The notes beneath the pieces are model-generated. The model was not told the DNA's origin, did no database searches, and was given only the letters and a program-made list of their open reading frames with translations. The position numbers and the translations under genes were made by a program. DNA of 64,000 bases, taken from contig CM041465.1 in NCBI GenBank assembly GCA_023213395.1, positions 174,351,741 to 174,415,740 of the forward strand. The letters are read 5' to 3'. The DNA comes from Cycas panzhihuaensis. Taxonomy: Eukaryota > Cycadophyta. This document shows, piece by piece, positions 1 through 12,590 of this stretch (position 1 is the stretch's first letter; each line of letters opens with the position of its first letter).

Positions 1-877
1 TGTTCTTCATGCAATACTCCATGAATATGCACTTTAGACTTTTTCGATCCAACTTCTTTTGGGTATCATATGGGATGTAGGTGTATGCAATACACCCAAA
101 TGTTTTTAAATGGCTAATGACAAGTTTACGACCAGTTGATTTCTCTTTGGGGGTCATGCTGTGAACTGTTTGAGTGGGTACCCGATTCAAAATATATATA
201 GCAGTCACCACCTTTGGTGGTAGGTTTTGAGCATGCACCATACGCCTCACCATCTCCATCATGGTATGGTTCTTTCTTTCAACAACTCTATTTTGTTGTG
301 AGATATATGAGACCATAAATTTCTGCTTTATACCATGATCACGATAGAACTGATTAAATGCATTATTGTCATATTTCTTGCTATTATCACTTCTTAATGA
401 CTTTATTTTCTTATTACATTCATTTCCAACCATCATTTTCTTGTCACGAAAGTGATCAAACACATCTAACTTATTTTTGAGAAAGTAAACCCAGGTCTTC
501 CTGGTATAGTCATCTACAAAAATAAGGGTATAATAAGCTCTAAATATCGAAGGGTTAGGAAGATGACCGATTATGTCTAAATGTACAAGCTTTAGTTTCT
601 CCTTGACTCTCTAGGCTTTAGCCCAAGTAAAAGGGTAGCAGTGGTGCTTACCATACATACATCATTCACACACACCATCTGAGCAGGTAACCGACGACAA
701 TCCTTCCACCATCTTCAACCTCTTTAATAAAGCAATACTCCTGTAATTAAGGTGACCTAGGTGGTTGTGCCACAACTTACTCATGTCATCTATGCTGGCA
801 ACAAAGGCGTAGGACTTCTTTTGAGATTGACAATTTTCAAACACCCAGAAGTTGTCCCTAACTTTCCCAATAGCCAT
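1..877 (-). pseudogene. E1 integrase with GAG-pre-integrase domain, broken
   Basis: The start of the region reads WHNHLGH then a CSDGVCE..C segment, the HHCC zinc-binding N-terminus of a copia integrase. After an in-frame stop the catalytic core follows: first Asp in VHLDIIG, second Asp in LRSDNSKKY (normally SDNGGEY, so the conserved Gly-Gly-Glu is changed), and the catalytic Glu in NRVVERKN. Further on, HLKTFGCIAYTYIP is the usual end of the core. The integrase would insert element cDNA into the host genome. Stops and the altered motif make it non-functional. The reading runs off the window edge. Confidence 0.88.
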
Positions 878-889
878 GATAACAAAGTT

Positions 890-1330
890 CTATTTTGGAT
901 CCTTAATCAGGCATTTGTCATCATAGAGTTCCACCTTCATACCTTGTTTGTAGATCTCTCGGGTTGAAAGAAGGTTCAACAACATCTTCAGTATATAGTA
1001 TACCCCAGTAAATTTACCTCCTACAATGGAAACTTCACCGATACCTTCTACTGGCAAGACACAAGCATCACCAAGGACAATATGAGCACCACTTTGATTT
1101 GAAGTTATTATATTAAAGTTATGCCTCTGGTAAGAAATATGCTTCTGTTCTCTAAAGTCAAGCACCCAATAATCTTTCTGATTAGATTCAGTTGATAAGG
1201 CTTTTGCTCGGATGTAGTGAGTAGCAATATTTTTCCCTTTATCATCCTGGTTGACTTTGCGCTTGTTACGACACTGGAACTAACAATTCTTCTCGTGGTG
1301 ACCATCCTTCTTATAATAATTGCATTTCCT
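890..1330 (-). pseudogene. E1 zinc knuckle and protease region, broken
   Basis: At about 1265-1310 the minus strand encodes a gag zinc knuckle, CNYYKKDGHHEKNC. The second cysteine of the CX2CX4HX4C motif is tyrosine. Downstream, the aspartic protease begins at about 1170 with WVLDFREQKHIS where a copia protease has the D-S/T-G triad, so the catalytic motif is lost. A recognisable protease tail follows (VEGIGEVSI, LNLLS). Protease would process the Gag-Pol polyprotein. Frame changes occur between the two parts. Confidence 0.75.
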
Positions 1331-1405
1331 GTTATACTTCTTTTTGTCTTGAGAACTTTCTCCTGACCTCTATATGATCTTCTCCTCCTTAGTGGCCTCC
1401 TTCAT

Positions 1406-2030
1406 CTAAGTTTTCATGGCTAAGGCCTGACTTGAACCAGAACCTCCAATCATACCGTGATGTTTGAGCTCGGCATCCTTTGCTAGAATCAGATTTTTAA
1501 GCCTATTAAATGTCTCTACTTCCATCACTTTATCTCTACCATAAATAGTCTGGAATGTGGTGAAGACAGCCAACAATTTTAACATGATTATTGCGAGTAG
1601 TAATGCATCATTGATCAAGTTTGGCTTCAATTACTCTAGCTTATTCTTCAAGTCTGTAATCTTGTTAAGGTAGAAGCTGATGTTATTCTCATCCTCCACA
1701 CGAGTTGAGTAATTCCAACATTAGTGCCATATGCCTATTCGTCTGCTTCTTTTTAAATGTATCACATAATTTTCTCCATATCTCTGCTAGTTCATCAAGA
1801 TTGTGAATCAACACTCTCTGGTATGGTGCCAATTATAGTTTCAATAGTCCCACGACTATAAATTGCTTCTCTTCGAGACGAATATGCTCCTTATGGTCTA
1901 ATGGAATCGCGTCCACTTTTGCTTTGGTGATTCCCCAGAGTTGATTCACCATCAGAATAAGTTCCATATTGGCCTTCCACTTACTGAAATTGTTACCATT
2001 AAAGATAACTTTTGGCATAATATGCTCCAT
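1406..2030 (-). pseudogene. E1 gag (nucleocapsid precursor), broken
   Basis: The likely start is the ATG at 2030, giving MEHIMPKVIFNGNNFSKWK, a typical copia Gag N-terminus (a phrase of the type 'FNGxNFSxWK'). The frame is lost near 1833 and reappears at 1630-1406 with the TIYGRDKVMEVETFNRL segment. Gag packages the element RNA in virus-like particles. The product would be shorter than an intact copia Gag because of at least two interruptions. Confidence 0.8.
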
Positions 2031-3571
2031 CTTGAGAAATGGTCTTCAATATGGGTTAAACAACACCAAAACGAATATTTGTAGGACAAAATTGCACCCC
2101 TGTATCCTCTTCTACCTCACGAGCATGCTTTCAAAGGCACCCAACACCGACTATACCCATGTTAAGTAAGCCACTGACTATTTATGCCTCCTTAACCATC
2201 AATAAACGACTTTAAAATACCCTAAAAAGGAGTAAAAAAGGACCTTTAAGGCACTCAAAACAATGCTTCAGGAAAAAAGGATGGCTCCACATGGTTATAG
2301 TGCACGGTCTCCAAGTTAAACACACAAAAGATCCTCTTGATCCACGCTTCCAACAGATCAAAAACACTCCAAATAGCCTCACGAGGGATCTAGAATGCTT
2401 TAATTACTTCACACTTATGGAAAAATATGTAATATCAATGGTAGAGGGTCACTTTATAAAGTTCAATTATAAGAAGAATATGCCAAAAGGCATATTCTCA
2501 AAAAGCGCGACTTTTTGGAATCACGTCCCTTTAGTAACTTAATGCACATGTTCAAATCTCATTAAAAACATATGGTAAAATAATTCTTAAGGTTACTAAG
2601 ATCAAATATATTAAACACACACCTTATGATATCTCTCGCTCTTCACGTGGAGAAATATGAAGGTGTGGTTGCCGCTGAGTATACACAGATTGTGTGTAGA
2701 AACCAGACCTTCAATTGACTTTGTACGGCTAGTTAGAGACCTGTACACAACCCAACTATGCACTGGACAACCCAGCCAATGAAGATAGACACCCAACCAT
2801 AGTTTTTATATGCCCAGCCAACATAATTAGTGCCCAATCACCTTAAATAGTGCCCAACCAACTTGAATTCTACCCAACCAATACTTAAGGGAGCTAGAGC
2901 AGCACAAACATAATCCAACGACTACTCAAACTCACCTAGATATATTAATAAGTACCTAGCCAACCTCAATATGGTTGTTTTAGGCTCAATATATGCACAC
3001 TAGTCTCTAAAATCCTTATAAATATGGAGAAAATTCAATAAAAATAGCCTTCTACTACTATAAACTTCAACCAAATACTTATATTTAAATAGAAAACTGC
3101 CAATACGGGCTTCAATCATGTCCACTGGTGCTTACACGAAGGTTTGTTAATAAGCAGTACAAACAACAACCCATTTTTTATCAATTTTTATGGTATTTTG
3201 ATGAGGAATATAATGAACTTACATGTACACACGCTTGGCTGTCCTTAAAGTTACTGAATCACCATCAGTGCATGCTCTGTAGGCATCAATCTCTGCAACA
3301 GATCTTCAACCAGCTTCAGATGGCCCCCAATGAGCTAACTCCAACCATGATCGTAGTCTTTATGCCTAAATTTGACTGTAATAACCCTTATGCTTCTTTA
3401 TTGAATAGTGATCTTCATTGCTTCAACCACCACTAATACACTATGCTTACTTTTGCATATTATTATGGTTAATGGACCCTCAAGACTCGTCATGGGTTAG
3501 ACGGCGTTACCCAACAACCAACGATCTCATCGCCTTGCTCAACGTCAAGCTTTAGCTGTGTATGATTCTAT
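2031..3571 (-). other. E1 long untranslated leader
   Basis: This stretch lies between the primer binding site and gag of E1. I see no conserved coding segment on either strand. It is much longer than the leader of a compact copia element, so it may hold an old insertion. It contains the 20-bp tandem array listed separately. Confidence 0.5.
2769..2890. repeat. 20-21 bp tandem repeat, about six degenerate units
   Basis: The core CCCAACCAA (CCCAGCCAA in two units) recurs with its CCC at 2771, 2792, 2813, 2833, 2853 and 2873, a period of 21, 21, 20, 20 and 20 bp. The last four units (2811-2830, 2831-2850, 2851-2870, 2871-2890) are clearest and begin TGCCCA or TACCCA. The array lies in the leader of copia element E1. 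Confidence 0.8.
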
Positions 3572-3584
3572 GGATCTGATACCA
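3572..3584 (-). other. E1 primer binding site (tRNA-Met type)
   Basis: The minus strand reads TGGTATCAGATCC directly next to the LTR end, matching the plant initiator-Met primer site TGGTATCAGAGC at 10 of 12 bases. Its position fixes the LTR boundary and element strand. Confidence 0.88.
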
Positions 3585-3958
3585 TGTTTGAGAATATGAA
3601 ATCATACACAAATGTTCCCAACCACAGAATCTTTTACCATACATAGCAAGCAAACAAATGTATGCAGATAACAGATGCATAATACATATGAATTTACGTA
3701 GAAAAACACTTTTGAGAAAAAACCCACCGCAAAGGGATCCTTAATGGATCACTTGATTATTTCACAATGAATCGATACAATAATCTTAGATGTTGAATAT
3801 ATAAGGCCTCAAGGCTTTTATACTTTTCCAAGAGGTGTCACTCGATTAGAGTTGTGACCCTTCGAATAAGTCGCACATTTTTAACTTCACACATTTTCAC
3901 TTAATTAAACCACATTAATATTAACTAAGTGGCTTAATAATTAACTTCCATATTAACA
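3585..3958 (-). repeat. E1 5' LTR
   Basis: 374 bp. On the minus strand it begins TGTTAATATGG and ends TTCTCAAACA, so it has TG...CA ends and a TGTT/AACA inverted terminus. It contains a TATA-like GTATAAAAGCC at about 3815-3825, a plausible promoter for the element RNA. The adjacent primer site supports the inner edge. The partner LTR is outside the window. Confidence 0.85.
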
Positions 3959-5716
3959 GGATCTTTTAAAATATTATAAAGGATTGGTAATAGATCACAT
4001 GAGCTAGGTTTGAGACCTCACCTATATGCATATGATATTTTAAATATTTCTATATTAAAGTGATATGTGCCAAGTCCTAATCACATATTTGATTAAATTA
4101 TAATATAGGCAGTACCAAAAATATAGTTTGAAGAAAAATCCATAGGTGGAATCACTATACACTAGAGAAGGCTACTTAAGAGACTAAATCCTACATGAGG
4201 AATATATTCCCTACTTTGTTTAAGAAGGAATGACTTGACATTGGGACTAGTGGTTTTCTAAGAGGAGGAAAAATATCATGTATATCGTGACATGACTCCC
4301 TTGTGTTTATAAATATGTATACATGTATGATAGGATTGACTTACAAGGGATAATTATAACTTGGGGGTATCCACATTTGTTTATGTATTTATACATATAT
4401 ACGTACACCAATAGATGTACATATATAAATATATGTGTTTATATTTTTAGTATGTGATTGGAGGTATGTCACAATGGGCATTTAATATAGATAAGGATTA
4501 GACATCACAAAGGTATCACACAGGTAGGTTAGACTAATTTCAAGAAACCAAGGTGAAGTAAATGATGAAGAATGATGAAGCATTATCAATGGCCACATAG
4601 TGATGTAAGAATGTTACTATTGATTTAGAGTTGTAATATTTTGTAAAGATCACCTAGTTCAAAATGGGTATAACATTAATTCCCTTATGTGTCAATCTAG
4701 ATCTTGCAATATTTGTTAATATATGAAGTAAAACCAAAATTTAATCATTATATTTATGTGTCTATGGTAAAATTATTACAAAGATCCCTTTACTTTTGCC
4801 ATTTTTCTTTGTAAATGAGTCATTTATTTCTATGCAATTTATTTATTTCTTTGTTTCTAAGCTTGCCTTTATGAGGATGATGAATTGGAAAATTTTTCTT
4901 GAAGTATGCCTGCCTTGATTATTTCTTAAAATGGTTTTTATTATTGGATCCTTCCCTAAAATTATTCTTACCTTAACTCTTGGGTCAATCTTATAGTAAG
5001 TTCTTTCACAGTCATTTTATGCTTTTTTACTTTTTTTATTACCTCCTCTAAGATAGAAGGACTAATGTAAGTTTTAAGGCCCTTTATAAAGTGATGGGTT
5101 TGATAGTATATAGGCAAAATAAGGATTCATAATAATAAGGTATCTAAATTTTTGCCATTATCCACCATTAAGCATAGTTATTTTAATTAGTCCAAGTGTT
5201 TCAATGCCAGAAGAGAGAATTTTACCCCTTAATAACTAACCCTCATAAATTAAAGAGGAATTTAAATTTCATAAGTAAAAAGCTAAAGGTAAATAATATT
5301 TAAGAAGAAAATTTGATCCCTTAGGTGGCCATATGGACTATATGGACCCGTTATGGTTGTGTGTATCATAAAGGGTAGTATTATGACCAATCAAGGGTTT
5401 TTAAACCTATTATGTTAATGGCCTAACAATTTGGCTATAAACCCTATTAAATAAATTTACTTAAGAAATGAGATGAAAACCATCACTTGATGGGACTATA
5501 TAGATGTATATACAATAATTGTATACCTAATTATGGATGTAGACCATAACCATATATATATATATAAATTAATGAAGAAAATTATAAAATATTAGCTACT
5601 AGAATTTATGGATAAGGCTTAGTAAATTCATTTTTTTGGGGTTAACTAAACTCAGAATTTGATGAAACCTAAAAGGAAGATAGAGGATAACTGCATACAT
5701 AATATCATATAGTTAT

Positions 5717-5747
<31 letters not shown>

Positions 5748-7908
5748 ATCATTTACTTCATATCTACATTTAATAGTAGAAAGTGATGATTTTCTGCATG
5801 TTAAAAAATAGTACATAAACTTGTAATTTAGTTGTTAATATAAATAACATTTAAACCTTAGTAATAGGGCATTAGAGAGTTAGTATAGTTGTGTGGACCA
5901 TATAGTATGGACTAGTGTATACATAGTCCATACAATTGCATTTTAGTAGCATTTAATAAGGTCATACAAGTAAATACTTATTAAAAGGACCATGAGAGTT
6001 TGCATATGATGACTACAAATGAGTTGATAAATGAATAAAACATATTGGTTAAGCATCATTAAGGGTTTATATAGTTGTGTACATAGTAACTATATAGTAT
6101 GCTATGTGTATGTATTATACAACCACCTCCCAAATGCAATACAAGACTATTAATAGCTATTGTTGAGTTAAAATTAAGCTTGTATGCATGTTAAGTATGT
6201 ATAATAACAAAAGTATATATGATTTAATAATGTTGTTTGGCATTAAATAAGCATGTAAACATGTATATATAATTCATGGATAGTTAATATAACAAGCATA
6301 TATAAATATCGAATGCGTATATGTAAATACAAATATACATAATTAATCGATGCATGTTGCATTCATAATTTCCATTATGTTCCTACACTAATAAATGTTA
6401 TAACAACTCTTATGAAAGTGATTCATATTATGTGAATGATGAATATAAATAGTTATGTGTATGATGACGAAAAGAATATTATAGTTGCATCTATAATAAT
6501 TAATAATATGAAATTTGGGTTATTAAATGTTATTATGATGTAAATAAAAGTTATAATATAACAAGTAATGTTTATACAATGATAATAATGATTATGTGAA
6601 TGCAAGTGATTAATAATGAATTGTGTTATACATATAATTTATTAAGGATACCATTGTTATAAATAATATAGATATAGTATTAATTAATAAAGCATCTGTA
6701 TATTAATAAAGATCAAACTCCAAATATTTAGACATTAATGTCATGATATGGACCCAAATACTTTACTATGATGAATTGACTATTCAAGTGCATTGAGTAC
6801 TTAAATTCAAATATATTAAGTACTTGGAGTCAACCATAATCATTTGTCACTAAGTGGTTTCCTTAGTATTTGTTGGGACTAAATGGGTAAACCCCTTTGT
6901 AAATGAATAAGCATATTGACTATGATATACTAGAGACTAAGATGACCATGGAATAAAAATGACCAACTCTCGTAATGGTTAAGAGAGAATGATGAGTATA
7001 CGCAAGTGAAACACACTCATTTAATGGGTCAATGAGTAAAAGCCACCATCGAGGCAATAACTTCTAACTTATATAATCAATTATTGACCTAGAAGGTGTT
7101 TTCATTAATTACATAACAAGTTCTAGAAACTTATATAAAAGATAACAACATATAATGAAATTATTTTTCCTTTAATACAACATTGTTAGAATCATCATCA
7201 ATATTTAGAATTACTTGGTGTATTTAAATGAGAAATTAATTATTAAATAAATATATACTTTCATTTATAAAAAGAGGGACCCATAAGTGGGAAAATTGTA
7301 TGAAATGGTAATAAGGCACTAGAGTAGAATAATAACCATTTTTTAGGATTGTATTTATGCTTAAAAATGAGATCTAAATGCCATTCCTATATTTGGTGTG
7401 CAGTAACACCACCTTAAGAAGGGCATTAGAGAGGGAGGATATACTAAGACATAGTTCTAGCCTTGGACTAATGGCAATGCACATAAGAATGCCTTGTGAT
7501 GAGTAATGTCACATGCTTGCTTTGTTACATAATTATTGCAGCTAACATAATATGAGTATTTATACATATGATTAAGGCGGACAAAGGTTAATGTTAATTA
7601 CTAATATATATGTGCAAGTTGCATAAGTCCACTAATCAAATTAAAGGTCAAATACCCCACTGATAGACTTCTATAAGGAGTTACCACTTTTTCCTATTTA
7701 ATGTAGGGTGTTTGTAAAGAGAGTTTTTATGTTCATTTGTAATATTGTACCTTGTACAAATTTAGTGTTCTTACAAGCATCCTTTATCCTCTCATAATCT
7801 TTTGCTAAATAAAACTATTAGTAAAGATCTGTTGGATACTCTATTGTGCTTTATTCTTGGGCTTTTTGTCATAAATTGGTGTAAAATTACTAGTTGGACT
7901 ATTTTAAG
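3959..7908. other. AT-rich intergenic DNA, no feature recognised
   Basis: About 4 kb of very AT-rich sequence with dense stops in all frames. A minus-strand stretch near 4930-5200 vaguely resembles retrotransposon gag but is too decayed to assign. The last 200 bp, ending in CTATTTTAAG, could be the U5 end of a decayed LTR because a primer-site-like sequence follows at 7909. I see no gene or RNA. Confidence 0.5.
5715..5747. repeat. (TA)n(TG)n microsatellite
   Basis: A TA run of about 11 units passes into about 6 TG units. Confidence 0.95.
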
Positions 7909-7920
7909 TGGTATTAGAGC

Positions 7921-9611
7921 TAAGTTATGGATCCACCCAAGAAAGTAGATTAGTAGGAGAAGTGTAAACATTGGGAATTTTTTTTTTCCTTTGGTGAAAT
8001 TCTAAAACCCTCTCCTGCTTTTATTTATATTTTTCATGCTACTATTATTTTCTAAATCCTATGAAGCAACCAGTAAGATCTCTCCCTCCTATATCCCCTA
8101 GTTGTTAGGTACAAACCTTGTGTTAAGGGTCTTTAAACATCACAAGGATCTATTATTTTTGACCAAGCATACGTGGGTATATGCATGTATGCAAAGTGAA
8201 GTAGATAACATTGATGACATAGGCCTTAGATAGAACCTGGCTATGAAATTTTACCTTCATGTACCTTTAAGTATATCAGAGGACCCTTATAGGTTCCTCT
8301 ACCATACCTAGTTTAAGAAACTTATCAATCGCCTGTCCTTTGTAGTGCATTGATTATCAGTTAGTATTAGGAAGTTACACCTCATGAACATTCTAACAGA
8401 GCTATTATGGCTATGGATATAGATTTTCTCTGTAGTTGGTACACTGAGAGATTGGGTTGAGCAATAGTCACAACTAGGAAGCTTATCGATGGGCCTATAG
8501 AACTAGGTATATCTTATTTCTTATGTCTTAAGTACTTCTAAATTTAATATAAAATTGTTGAAACTATTATGCATCCAAATACAAATTGCTAACAAAGCTT
8601 GCAATATAGTAAATAATACAATCCTAAAATATAGTAACAACAATAAGGCAATAACAACACAATTATATAATACCACACCAAACTCTGAATACTTCTGGCT
8701 CAAACCTTCAATCTAGTTTCTAAGTTCAATACCTGGTTAAGGCCTCTTTAGTCCAATATCTACCTTAAAATAAAAAATTAGGAAAAAAAGAGAGGAATTT
8801 ATAGGACCACTTCAATGAATATTTCTTTGATTTTGACAAAACCTATACCAATAAAAAAAAAAAAAAACTACGGATCATAAGTTACCATTAGTTAAACATA
8901 CATCTTTCAATCATAATGTCGTATTGATCATTTTCTACTAGATCAATTTTAATGATCATTTTTGGGAAAAAATAGCCTATAGATACCCTATAGAGCCCAC
9001 AGTCTAATTTTTTTCATTAAAGAACTCACCTATTCCATTTCGATGAGCTCCACGCATTTGACTCAGTGCACTAGGTGGTTTCATCATTTATTTTTAGGGG
9101 TCAATAGAATATAAATACCTCCTATCCTTCCCCTCTTCTCCCTTATATCTCCGAATTTGATAATCATGTTCTTTCTGTCTAATCCCTAACTTATTGATCC
9201 CATTCTCTCTTCCTCATCCCTCTTTGTTAAAACCCTTTCTCCTTTTATATAAATGATGGCACCAACCAAGGTAGATCACATCTTTTATTAAAAACACAAC
9301 TGATCGATATGTAAGATGCACATAAAGAGGACATGACTTAGATCACAATAGATATAATAAACTTAGTCACCTAGAATGATTTTACAAAGATATTAAAGGA
9401 GATAGCAAATTTGAGTTATAATATTTCTAATATCACATCTTAAACATCTTAGGCTTCTAATATCACTCCTCTCTCCAACTTCAATAGTAACTCACACAAT
9501 GGTGGTGTTCCCCCTTCTCAACCACATCATCAATAAGCATTCAATCACAAAATCAATATACTAATTTTTTATCGAGATCTGAACAAAGATCCTACTTGCA
9601 GTTCAATTAGT
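7921..9611 (+). other. G1 leader or unassigned
   Basis: No coding similarity seen. A TATAAATACC at about 9109-9118 followed by a pyrimidine-rich tract resembles a promoter, possibly of a second decayed LTR. I do not assign it. Confidence 0.35.
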
Positions 9612-9900
9612 AAATTAGACTTTTACTTTTCTCTTAATCCCATGTCCAAGGTCTATCAATTAACATTTGCATCCATCCACTTAGATGGTAAGGCCCATCA
9701 CTGGTACTAATGGTGGCATCATGAAACCTTTGTAACTAGACTTAAGGAATGTATCTAAATATGAATGAAGGCAAACCCACCACCTACTATAAGAGAATCT
9801 ATAAATAGGGATAAATCCATTGAGGTTAAATTCACAATAGAATGGACACCCATCTTTCCAAGAGATTTTATATAGTATAATTGTCCCTAGCTAGTAGACC
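9612..9900 (+). pseudogene. G1 gag remnant (Retrotrans_gag type)
   Basis: The translated plus strand contains KLDFYFSLNP and ASIHLDGKAHHWY followed by a stop and WWHHETF. These match the gypsy capsid signature, a helix with '(L)xGxAxxWY'. Stops interrupt it within about 50 residues, so only a fragment is readable. Confidence 0.65.
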
Positions 9901-10090
9901 CATAACGACCACAACATTTTTAAGCAAAAGACCCCTAGTGGTCCAATAGAATGGCTAGCAATTAAACTAGTAGTAGGATTAAAATGAATACCATATGCAA
10001 AAGCACATGGGTGCAAAGAAGTTAGATTATGCATCTAGTGTTAAAAAAAAAAAAATCCCTAGTCACAATACAGTCTGTAAAGCAAAATGA

Positions 10091-10580
10091 ATGATATACA
10101 TCATCGATATCACCATGTACCTAGATGAAGATTTTGATTATAAAAATGAACCTAAAGAAGAATCTCCCTTGGAAGCTTTCCCCAATCCTAAGTTAGAAGT
10201 ATCGCTATCTATTATTTCCTCTATCACCTACTCTGAAGCACTTCAAGTTAAAGGTACTTTAAGGCTCCCATCATTATATTGATCGATGGTAGTACATTGT
10301 TAAACTTCATTGATATTTCAATAGCTAGATAACTCAACCTGTACATCAAATTAAAAATTAGTTTTATATATTCCTTGCTAGGCCATCAAACTCTTCATTG
10401 TGTAGGCACCATAAAGAATTTACATGTTCAAATTAGCACTTGTCATTTAAAGTCTGACTTCTTTGCTTTATCTATTAGAGGATCGATATGATGTTATCTT
10501 AGGGGTCCAGTGGCTTCAAGCACTTGGCACTTCCAATAACTTCCCAAATAATCCTTTCATATTATTCAAAGACTAATTTG
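10091..10580 (+). pseudogene. G1 aspartic protease remnant
   Basis: An acidic linker (YLDEDFDYKNEPKEES) leads to a decayed protease: an IDGSTLLNFID segment at about 10275-10310, in place of the D-S/G-G-S-T-H-N-F-I motif, and further on DVILGVQWLQALGT at about 10490-10530, the classic end of the gypsy protease. Frames change between the two. Protease would cleave Gag-Pol. Confidence 0.75.
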
Positions 10581-10869
10581 GCTAAATATATAAAGTTTGT
10601 GGTCTTTAATCATCCCCTGATAAGCTCATTTCTCCTAAATAAATGAGTAAGTAATTGAATAAGAATGTCAAGTATATTGTATGTCTCAATAATATTCATC
10701 CTCAATTAGATATTCACTTAAACATCTAAACCATCTTCACCAAATATTAATTAGTTTTTGCCCTCCTCCCTAGTAAACCTCCACTGGATCATGATTTTTA
10801 CCATATTATCGAACTCCAAAACTTGCACAACCTAGTTAGCCTACACCCTTATTAAAATTATTATTTCTA

Positions 10870-11447
10870 AAAAAATAAAATCAAATATATTACTAATGAG
10901 CTTATTGACATGAGAATAATATAACCTACTAAAAGCCCTTATGCAACCCCCATCATCCTCATAAAGAAGAAAGATGGCTCCTTTCAACTTTTCATTGATC
11001 ATTGGAAGCTTAATAAACTTACCATTAAGAATAAATTTTCAACCCTATGAATTGATGATATGTTGGGTTAAATTTATGGTATACTATTTTGTCTAAATTA
11101 AAATCTCAATCAGTATATTACCAAATTCCCATTGCTACTAAAGATAGATATAAAATAACTCTTCAAATACACCATAGCCATTTCGAGTTCCTAGTCATAC
11201 CATTTGGCCTTTGTAATACTCTAATTACTTTTTAAGTATTAATAAATAAGATCTTTATGTGCTATCTTTACAAATTTATTATTGTGTTTTTCAATGATAT
11301 ACTTATTTATAACTCTAACATGTTGCTACATCTTCAACATTTGAAACTTGCCCTTTAAATACTCACCCAAAATCAACTAAATACCAAAATATGAATTTGA
11401 TAAGATTAATTTGTAAGACTTAGACCATATCATCTCCTTATAAGGAG
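10870..11447 (+). pseudogene. G1 reverse transcriptase remnant, truncated
   Basis: The block at about 10950-11070 reads ILIKKKDGSFQLFIDHWKL then NKLTIKNKFSTL, stop, IDDMLG. This matches the first RT blocks of Ty3/gypsy (VRKKDGSWRxCxDYRxLN...KxPxPxIDELL). Fragments of the next blocks follow, such as a 'PFGL'-like segment near 11200. The Y/F-x-D-D active site is no longer clear. The region ends abruptly at the X1 LTR. Confidence 0.8.
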
Positions 11448-11845
11448 TGTTGGAATATGTGATTATTTATATATCTAATTTTTCATGTTAATATAGTGAA
11501 GCCGTATAAAATTTCACTCACTGAATACACAGAGATGTAAAATGCACAATCATTTATGTACACATCCTATTGGATGATGAAAAGAATCAAGAGATATAAT
11601 AGGATACTCATGAGGTGACTATTGATAGAAATGTGTACACAACACTTTAAGAAACTTAAGGAAGGTCTTTAATTTAGAGATGTATTTATTTTAATATCTA
11701 AAGAGGAGCATTAAACTCCAATCTTCTCTCATGGATTTTTTCATGTATAAATTTATTATTTCTTGTGGTGATGCTTTGAGATACTTAGTACTTTATATTT
11801 CATGTATATCACTTGATATATTGATCTTTACATATATGATTTGTA
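11448..11845 (+). repeat. X1 5' LTR, first part
   Basis: 398 bp, homologous to X2 LTR at 47894-48300 and to X1 3' LTR at 24046-24300. Shared landmarks are GTGATTATTTATATATC near the start and ACTCATGAGGTGACTATTGAT in the middle. Interrupted at 11845 by E2; the final five bases TTGTA are the left TSD of E2. Confidence 0.82.
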
Positions 11846-12144
11846 TGAAGGAATGATGGATTTAGGTAATAAATCACTCATATACACACAATGGCAATGG
11901 AGAATAAAAAAGATATGAGAGCAAGCTTGGAGGTGGGAATGAATAATTACTCTCTCCTTGAGATTTTGCCTTTTATTATTGAGGGTGAGTATTAGGGTTA
12001 GGATTTTCCTGCCTAATGACATGAACATGAAATTACATCTAAATACACATAAAGTACATTTTATTAAGAGACTAATACTAACAATATATCCTAAGGTCAC
12101 ATAATTAATCTATATAAATGACCTTAATACATTAACCTCTTTCA
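11846..12144 (-). repeat. E2 3' LTR
   Basis: On the minus strand it starts TGAAAGAGGTTAATG and ends CATTCCTTCA. It has the same length and ends as 19995-20293. Confidence 0.93.
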
Positions 12145-12157
12145 ATCCCGCCCTTAA
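12145..12157 (-). other. E2 polypurine tract
   Basis: The minus strand reads AAGGGCGGGAT just before the 3' LTR. This is the plus-strand DNA primer site, with two pyrimidine changes. Confidence 0.65.
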
Positions 12158-12590
12158 TGGTGGAAGGTCATTTTGAGAAAATCTATTCTATGAGGTCTTT
12201 ATTTGAGTCTCATTATTACATTGAAATTCTAAATAACACTTTTGTGAGAAAACCCTCATGGGGAATAAAAACCCATGAACTTCTAAGATCTATAGTCCAT
12301 TTTATAAATTAAAATGTCTAAGGTGGCTCTTTGATGTAATCTGATAGCCAAGCAGCTTAAATGTGTAACTTAATCTACTAAGTGTCCATATACTGTTTGG
12401 TCATCCCTTATGCTCTTTTGGGTTTTCACAGGTTTTAATTTTCCAAAACTCATACAACCTTTATCCTTCCGTGCCCACATGGAATTTTCACAAATAGGAT
12501 AGAGCAGAGATTTACTCTTATTCTTCTGTGCCCACAAGGGGTTTTCATGAAGAGAATAGAGTTTGATAATCCTATTGCCATCTTCTTTGA

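Larger units (their letters stand above)
1..3958 (-). mobile_element. E1: Ty1/copia LTR retrotransposon, 5' part, truncated by window edge
   Basis: Read on the minus strand, this runs 5' LTR (3585-3958), primer binding site, a leader of about 1.5 kb, gag, protease, GAG-pre-integrase and integrase, and leaves the window at position 1 inside integrase. That domain order, with integrase before RT, defines Ty1/copia. RT, RNase H and the 3' LTR lie outside. Coding parts are in several frames with in-frame stops, so this copy is dead. The outer TSD cannot be tested because only one end is present. Confidence 0.9.
7909..11447 (+). mobile_element. G1: decayed Ty3/gypsy retrotransposon, plus strand
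   Basis: TGGTATTAGAGC at 7909-7920 matches a tRNA-Met primer site and may follow a decayed 5' LTR. Gag, protease and RT remnants occur in the expected gypsy order at about 9612-9770, 10091-10580 and 10870-11440. The element is cut off inside RT where X1 begins at 11448. RNase H and integrase are absent on this side and I did not find them beyond X1. The element type is well supported by the RT motif; the 5' boundary is uncertain. Confidence 0.65.

Noticed and set aside
2769-2890. CRISPR-like array
   Set aside because: Units are directly adjacent with no spacers, are degenerate, and lie in a plant retrotransposon.
9100-9260. Promoter of a host gene (TATAAATA followed by CT-rich sequence)
   Set aside because: No gene follows; the nearest coding remnants are gypsy gag.
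11448-11845. 3' LTR of gypsy element G1
   Set aside because: A purine-rich AAGGAG precedes it, but the LTR continues past E2 and is followed by a primer site at 20407, so it is the 5' LTR of X1.
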